DNA of 35,561 bases from JBCCGE01 sp039029455 (GTDB lineage: Bacteria > Pseudomonadota > Gammaproteobacteria > Arenicellales > Poriferihabitantaceae), in contig JBCCGE010000032.1 of assembly GCA_039029455.1 (NCBI GenBank), positions 1 to 35,561 on the forward strand, written 5' to 3'. Numbering within the stretch: the first letter of the stretch is position 1; the number at the start of each line of letters is the position of its first letter. Of the stretch, positions 31,293 through 35,561 are shown piece by piece. A model generated the notes under the pieces. It was not told the origin of the DNA and ran no database searches. It saw nothing but the letters and a program-made list of their open reading frames with translations. The position numbers and the translations under genes are program-made.

Positions 31293-32557
31293 GCGCATAC
31301 GACTGGCAATCGCAGTCCCGAGGGATATTTCGATGCTGGTGGTGGATCTGGCCGATACATTTCGTATTTATTGCGGCCATGTTTTTATTTTATTTCCTGA
31401 AAAAGAATCCCTGGTTGTTCCACGGCTACCCAGCGGTCAGCCTGACGCACGAAATGAACTATGCGGTGTGGTGGTCCGGGATCGGACTATTTGTGGCAGG
31501 ACTGGTGTTTTTCCGCGTCGCGCAAATTGACGTTGAAAAAAGACTCGCTTTTGGAATACTGGGTCTGGCTTGTGTCGCGTTGTGCATTGATGAGATTGGT
31601 TCGTTGCATGAGTCGGTGGCAAGAATAGGCGGTTGGGTGGCATTGGCGCCTTTTGCTATGGTGTTCGGCGCCATGTTCAGCTGGTCATTGTTTATTCTCT
31701 ATCGCGATACGCGCACGCTCTGGACTGCTCTTCTGGTGACTCTGGGGGTGGGTGTTTTTGTTGGCGTTGCCGGTCTGGAGTTTATTGAGCACAACATCAT
31801 AATCTGGGACGCGACATTGAGAAGGTTGCGCCTGATTGGTGAAGAGGCGATTGAACTTGTCGGCATCAGCTTCCTGGTCATCGGCGGTCTTCTGGCATAT
31901 CGGCGGCTGCGGCATCGTGATCCTGCAGCAGCTGATGCCGGGATTATCAGCGTGTCGGCGGTACTCGATTTGGCGATGCGCTATCCGGTGTTGTCTTTTG
32001 CGCTGTTTTTTATGCAGACGACTATGGCGATCGGAGTTGTGCTGCCGCATTCAAATTATCTCACAGAGGGAAATGTCCTTTCGCTTTACCCTCTGTTGAT
32101 GGCGTTTTCTCTTGGACTGTATTGTTTTTATCGGGCGCGGAGTTATTCCGGGCGAGCGCAGCTGCAATGGCTTGGACTCGTGCTGGTACTGACTTCGGTG
32201 CTGCAAATATTTGAGTTGTATGAATTGGTAGGAAAGTTTCTACTGGCAACAACAGGTTACAACGGAGCGGCACTACAGCCTCCGGCATTCTGGTTTGCAC
32301 TCCTTGTGCCCTGGACAATGAGCGCACGTATGGCGGTTGCCGCAGGCGTAATGCAGTGGCGTGATGTTATCGTTGATTTAGTGCTAATCGGGATTGTTTT
32401 AATCGCGATTATTCCTGATCTGGTTAACCCTGATCGGCGCGAGTTTTTATTCTTTCTGTTTGCCGGATTCATCATGTTCAGTTGTTACCGGTTTATCTTT
32501 GCGGTAACCCGACGGGATGAACTGCAGGGTTCTGGCAGCATGCAGGCCGGATACTGA
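31289..32557 (+). CDS. Unknown polytopic membrane protein with acidic/His motifs
   Basis: A 422-residue protein with about ten to eleven hydrophobic segments that I do not recognise by name. Charged residues are buried in or next to the helices: CIDEIGSLHESV (about residues 98-109), LEFIEHN (168-174) and GEEAIELVGISF (188-199). A D/E-E-x-x-S-L-H-E pattern recurs, to my memory, in uncharacterised bacterial membrane proteins and resembles metal-binding or acid-base sites of membrane hydrolases, but I cannot name a family. The GTG start at 31289 overlaps the previous stop, so translation is coupled. Its stop is 17 bp before tag. Confidence 0.65.
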   Translation: MSAYDWQSQSRGIFRCWWWIWPIHFVFIAAMFLFYFLKKNPWLFHGYPAVSLTHEMNYAVWWSGIGLFVAGLVFFRVAQIDVEKRLAFGILGLACVALCIDEIGSLHESVARIGGWVALAPFAMVFGAMFSWSLFILYRDTRTLWTALLVTLGVGVFVGVAGLEFIEHNIIIWDATLRRLRLIGEEAIELVGISFLVIGGLLAYRRLRHRDPAAADAGIISVSAVLDLAMRYPVLSFALFFMQTTMAIGVVLPHSNYLTEGNVLSLYPLLMAFSLGLYCFYRARSYSGRAQLQWLGLVLVLTSVLQIFELYELVGKFLLATTGYNGAALQPPAFWFALLVPWTMSARMAVAAGVMQWRDVIVDLVLIGIVLIAIIPDLVNPDRREFLFFLFAGFIMFSCYRFIFAVTRRDELQGSGSMQAGY

Positions 32558-32574
32558 GCTGGAGCACTGATACT

Positions 32575-33144
32575 GTGGAAAAAAATCGATGCTGGTGGTG
32601 CGGAGACGACCCACTGTACCGTGACTACCATGACAATGAATGGGGTGTGCCGTTGCACGACGACAGAAAGCTGTTCGAATTCCTGATACTGGAAGGTGCG
32701 CAGGCCGGATTGAGCTGGATCACTATTCTGCGAAAGCGCGACGGCTATGCTCGAGCATTTAATCAGTTTGACCCCGAAAAAATTGTGCGTTATTCGGAAT
32801 CCAAAGTTGAAGCACTGCTGCAGGATCCCGGTATCGTTCGGAACCGCCTGAAAGTCAGAAGCGTAATTAAAAATGCGCGCGGCTATCTGGATATTCTTGA
32901 GAGCGGCCGAACCTTCGACGATTATTGCTGGGGGTTTGTTGATCGCCAGACAATCGATCACGGTTATACCAAATCCTCCGAGGTGCCCGCTAACACCAGA
33001 GAATCAGATGCGATGAGCAAAGATCTGAAAAAAAGGGGTTTCAGCTTTGTCGGATCAACCATTTGTTACGCGTTCATGCAGGCTACCGGTATGGTGAATG
33101 ACCACCTTAAGGACTGCTACCGTTATCGGGAACTGTCGAAGTAG
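32575..33144 (+). CDS. tag: DNA-3-methyladenine glycosylase I
   Basis: A 189-residue constitutive glycosylase that removes 3-methyladenine from alkylated DNA and starts base-excision repair. The E. coli Tag zinc site is visible: a Cys of RCWWCG near the N-terminus, the His of YHDNEWGVPLHD, and the His and Cys of GMVNDHLKDC at the C-terminus. The conserved catalytic region is LILEGAQAGLSW with LRKRDGY following, and FVGSTICYAFMQA is near the end. Length matches E. coli (187). The start is GTG at 32575. It lies 17 bp after the membrane-protein gene and 4 bp before an EamA transporter. Confidence 0.95.
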   Translation: MEKNRCWWCGDDPLYRDYHDNEWGVPLHDDRKLFEFLILEGAQAGLSWITILRKRDGYARAFNQFDPEKIVRYSESKVEALLQDPGIVRNRLKVRSVIKNARGYLDILESGRTFDDYCWGFVDRQTIDHGYTKSSEVPANTRESDAMSKDLKKRGFSFVGSTICYAFMQATGMVNDHLKDCYRYRELSK

Positions 33145-33148
33145 GCGC

Positions 33149-34084
33149 GTGTCGGTGGGCTTGTTCGGTTCGCGCCTTGGTTTGTACCTGCTTTTGCTGT
33201 TTGCGGGAGTGATCTGGGGTGCAACTTTTTCTCTGGCGCTGATCGCCACCCGGGAGGGACTACACCCGATTGCGCTGACCTTTTCGCAAGCTCTGGTAGG
33301 TGCGCTGATATTGCTGAGTGTTTGTGCAGCAAAACATAAACTCCCAAGTTGTTCCGCCGAAAACCTAAAGAGATATGTCGTTATTGCCGTTCTGGGAACG
33401 GTATTGCCGGGAACACTCTACTTTTACGCCGCCCGGCATGTGCCCGCCGGGTTGTTGTCGATCACCATTGCAGCAGTCCCGATTCTGACCTATGCAGCGT
33501 CACTTCTTTTCAATATTGATCGCTGGTATCTGGCTCGAGTTGCCGGACTTGTATTCGGTTTCAGCGGGATGTACCTGCTGGCGCAACCCGAGACACTGCC
33601 CGATATTGGCATGCTTCCATGGATTGGCGTGGCGTTTTTCTGCACTCTTTGTTACACGACGGAGAACATGTACATTGAATTGCGCCTGCCGATGTCCATT
33701 GACATGCTGCCTTTGCTCGCTGGTGGTCTGACGGTTGCGGCTATGCTCTCGTTCCCGATCATGATTGTCGTGGCGGAGCCAACATTTATTGCGCCGCCCT
33801 TTGATCATCTCGACGCAATTTTGCTCGCGCTTGGCCTGATTGGTGCCGTGGCGTATCTGATTTTTCTCTACCTGATTCGTGCTGCGGGCGCAGTTTTTGC
33901 CAGCATGATGGCCTACGTGATTACGCTTTCAGGAGTAGGCTGGGGGATGTTGCTATTTGACGAGCAACACAGCACGCAGGTCTGGATGGTGCTGGTGCTG
34001 ATGATCACAGGCATGTTTTTGGTCACACCAAACCGGCAGTCCGGGCCCGAAGTCAATGATCCGGACCCGGACCGAGAAGATTGA
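33149..34084 (+). CDS. DMT superfamily (EamA) transporter
   Basis: A 311-residue inner-membrane protein with ten hydrophobic segments in two EamA repeats. Family marks are LLLLFAGVIWGATFSLALIATREGLHPIALTFSQALVGALILL in the first repeat, and ALGLIGAVAYLIFLYLIRAAGAVFASMMAY plus LFDEQHST in the second. The frame opens inside tag at 33098, but residues before the GTG at 33149 are arginine-rich and read the tag gene in another frame, so I start here, 4 bp after the tag stop; GTG at 33155 is also possible. The ligand is unknown. It ends three bases before the convergent htpG stop. Confidence 0.85.
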   Translation: MSVGLFGSRLGLYLLLLFAGVIWGATFSLALIATREGLHPIALTFSQALVGALILLSVCAAKHKLPSCSAENLKRYVVIAVLGTVLPGTLYFYAARHVPAGLLSITIAAVPILTYAASLLFNIDRWYLARVAGLVFGFSGMYLLAQPETLPDIGMLPWIGVAFFCTLCYTTENMYIELRLPMSIDMLPLLAGGLTVAAMLSFPIMIVVAEPTFIAPPFDHLDAILLALGLIGAVAYLIFLYLIRAAGAVFASMMAYVITLSGVGWGMLLFDEQHSTQVWMVLVLMITGMFLVTPNRQSGPEVNDPDPDRED

Positions 34085-34087
34085 GTT

Positions 34088-35561
34088 CTATCCGGCCAGA
34101 AGTTTATTGACCCGGGCAACATAGGCTGCAGGGTCTTTCAGCGATGCACCCTCTGCCAGTGCCGCCTGATCAAACAGTACTCTTGCCCAGTCCTCCAGAT
34201 TATCGGCTTCCGGGTTGAGTCTGGCTACAATGGCGTGATCCGGATTGATTTCCAGAATAGGCTTCGCTTGCGGGGCGTCTTGTCCCATTGCCTGCAGAAT
34301 TCTCTCCATGTTGCCGCCCATATCAAACTGATCCGCGACCAGACAGGCCGGCGAATCGACAAGTCGTGTAGAGATTTTCACATCTTTGACCTGATTTTCG
34401 AGCAGCGATTTGATTTTTTCGACCAGCGGGCCGAGAGCTTCGGATTTTTTCTCCGAATCTTCCTTGTCCTCGTCCGATTTCAGGTCTTCGATATCAAGAT
34501 CACCTTTTGCAATGGACTGCAGTTGCTTGCCGTCAAAGTTCATTAGCGAACTGACCAGCCATTCATCGACCGGATCTGACAGTAAAAGTACTTCTATATC
34601 GTTTTTCCGAAAGACTTCAAGGTGCGGTGACGAGGCTGCAGCTGCGTGTGATTCAGCAGTGACGAAGTAAATCTTCTCCTGCTTCTCGTTCATTCTCGAG
34701 ACGTAGTCGTCCAGAGCTACTGTCTGTTCGTCTGAGTCACCATGGGTTGTCGCAAATCGCAACAGTTTTGCAATTGCCTCCTGATTGTCGTGGTCCTCAA
34801 CCACACCTTCCTTCAGAACTTTGCCGTACTCTTTCCAGAGTGTGTTGTATTTTTCGGTATCTTTGGTGGCAATCTTTTTTAGCTCACCCAGGACTTTCTT
34901 CACCGATGCGGCGCGAATTTTATCAATCTGTGCGTTTTGCTGGAGAAATTCGCGAGAGACATTGAGCGGCAAATCAGAAGAGTCAACCAGGCCTCGAACA
35001 AAGCGCAGATAGTTCGGCATAAGCTGTTTGGCGTCATCCGCAATGAAGATTCGTCTCACATAAAGTTTGATACCATGTCGCTGCTCGCGATCCCAGAGGT
35101 CGAACGGAGCTTTCGATGGAATATAAAGCAGAGAGATATACTCGAGTTTACCTTCTACCCGGTTATGCAAAATGCTTGCCGGCGGCTCCGGATCGTAGGT
35201 CAGGGACTGGTAAAAAGCAGCGTGTTCTTCGGCCGTGATCTCATTTTTCGGACGAGCCCATAACGCCGAGCCCTTGTTGATTGTCTCCCATTCGGGTTGC
35301 TGTCCCTTGATGACTTTGCCGTCATCATCCCGCTCAGGTTCCTTGAGCATCTGGATGGGCAGCGAAATGTGGTCAGAGTATTTGGCTATGGTGCTGCGAA
35401 TCCGGTATCGGTCCAGAAACTCTTTTGCGTCCTTACGCAGTTTCAGAGTAATTTCCGTCCCGCGAGACTCTCGGTCGACTGTTTCCAGCGAGTACTCGCC
35501 GCTGCCGTCGGACACCCACTTAACCCCCTCTGTTGATGGTGTGCCCGCTTTACGAGTGAAC
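34088..35561 (-). CDS. htpG: Chaperone HtpG (Hsp90), 5' part beyond the window
   Basis: The middle and C-terminal parts of bacterial Hsp90, about 490 codons visible; E. coli HtpG has 624 residues, so roughly the first 140-150 lie off the right edge. The frame stays open to 35560. Diagnostic blocks are GTEITLKLRKDAKEFLDRYRIRSTIAKYSDHISLPI, LYIPSKAPFDLWDREQRHGIKLYVRRIFI, LPLNVSREFLQQN (the client/ATP-loop region with the catalytic Arg) and the C-terminal dimerisation end ALAEGASLKDPAAYVARVNKLLAG. The N-terminal ATPase domain is mostly missing, so the ATP-binding residues cannot be checked. An acidic, lysine-rich insert (DIEDLKSDEDKEDSEKKSE) marks the C-terminal linker. The stop is three bases from the EamA gene. 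Confidence 0.97.
   Translation of the reverse strand, partial: FTRKAGTPSTEGVKWVSDGSGEYSLETVDRESRGTEITLKLRKDAKEFLDRYRIRSTIAKYSDHISLPIQMLKEPERDDDGKVIKGQQPEWETINKGSALWARPKNEITAEEHAAFYQSLTYDPEPPASILHNRVEGKLEYISLLYIPSKAPFDLWDREQRHGIKLYVRRIFIADDAKQLMPNYLRFVRGLVDSSDLPLNVSREFLQQNAQIDKIRAASVKKVLGELKKIATKDTEKYNTLWKEYGKVLKEGVVEDHDNQEAIAKLLRFATTHGDSDEQTVALDDYVSRMNEKQEKIYFVTAESHAAAASSPHLEVFRKNDIEVLLLSDPVDEWLVSSLMNFDGKQLQSIAKGDLDIEDLKSDEDKEDSEKKSEALGPLVEKIKSLLENQVKDVKISTRLVDSPACLVADQFDMGGNMERILQAMGQDAPQAKPILEINPDHAIVARLNPEADNLEDWARVLFDQAALAEGASLKDPAAYVARVNKLLAG

Overview
The window (35,561 bp, roughly half G+C) looks like chromosomal DNA of a free-living, probably marine, gammaproteobacterium. The reasons are the DarP/YjgA-type ribosome maturation factor, Tag, HtpG, the DUF1289, DUF4149 and DUF6279 proteins, a TRAP transporter, hydroxyproline-type amino acid catabolism and a cyanide-insensitive-type bd oxidase. 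The genus cannot be told from sequence alone. Genes are tightly packed with many 1-4 bp overlaps. I recognised no tRNA, rRNA, CRISPR array, prophage or complete insertion sequence.

Region by region. 1-5040 (+): a TRAP transporter (substrate-binding protein with its 5' end lost at an AT-rich junction, then small and large membrane subunits) runs into an aromatic-amino-acid-lyase homologue that lacks the serine of the MIO-forming triad, then into a translationally coupled exported DUF2927-like protein with an HExxH motif. 5042-5210 and 8298-8448: two diverged copies of a short inverted-repeat element (MITE-like). Between them lie an ornithine cyclodeaminase/mu-crystallin enzyme with an AEC transporter (both -) and an OCH1-like sugar transferase (+). 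8552-12512 (+): a single polypeptide joining acetate kinase to a PduL-type phosphotransacylase, an FkbM methyltransferase, and an alpha/beta hydrolase-OsmC fusion. 12548-18218: an EamA exporter (-), a PhyH-type dioxygenase (+), then a minus-strand run of housekeeping and small unknown genes (amidotransferase, NTF2-like protein, lipoprotein, DUF4149, membrane protein, DUF1289, DarP).

18277-23218 (+): an acyl-CoA synthetase followed by a DapA-family lyase, a FAD amino-acid oxidase and a two-cysteine proline-racemase-family protein. The last three match the trans-4-hydroxy-L-proline route: epimerisation, oxidation of the D-epimer, then deamination of the pyrroline to 2-oxoglutarate semialdehyde. 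The final dehydrogenase is not in the window. 23296-26681: a DinB-like protein, an exported DUF547 protein, a GT2 glycosyltransferase and a multi-pass GT-C-like transferase. 26768-27088: a small exported CxxCP protein, followed by a clear intrinsic terminator and a nested repeat.

27337-30289 (+): a promoter with three contiguous 9-bp operator half-sites, a GbsR/MarR-type regulator, and the two subunits of a cytochrome bd-type quinol oxidase, all overlapping; this appears to be an autoregulated respiratory operon. It is followed by two coupled membrane proteins of unknown function (30372-32557), Tag, a second EamA transporter, and htpG on the minus strand running off the right edge.

The most notable observations are the MIO-less lyase homologue in a transporter operon, the AckA-PduL fusion, the tandem operator of the bd-oxidase operon, and the uncharacterised membrane pair with conserved-looking acidic/His motifs.
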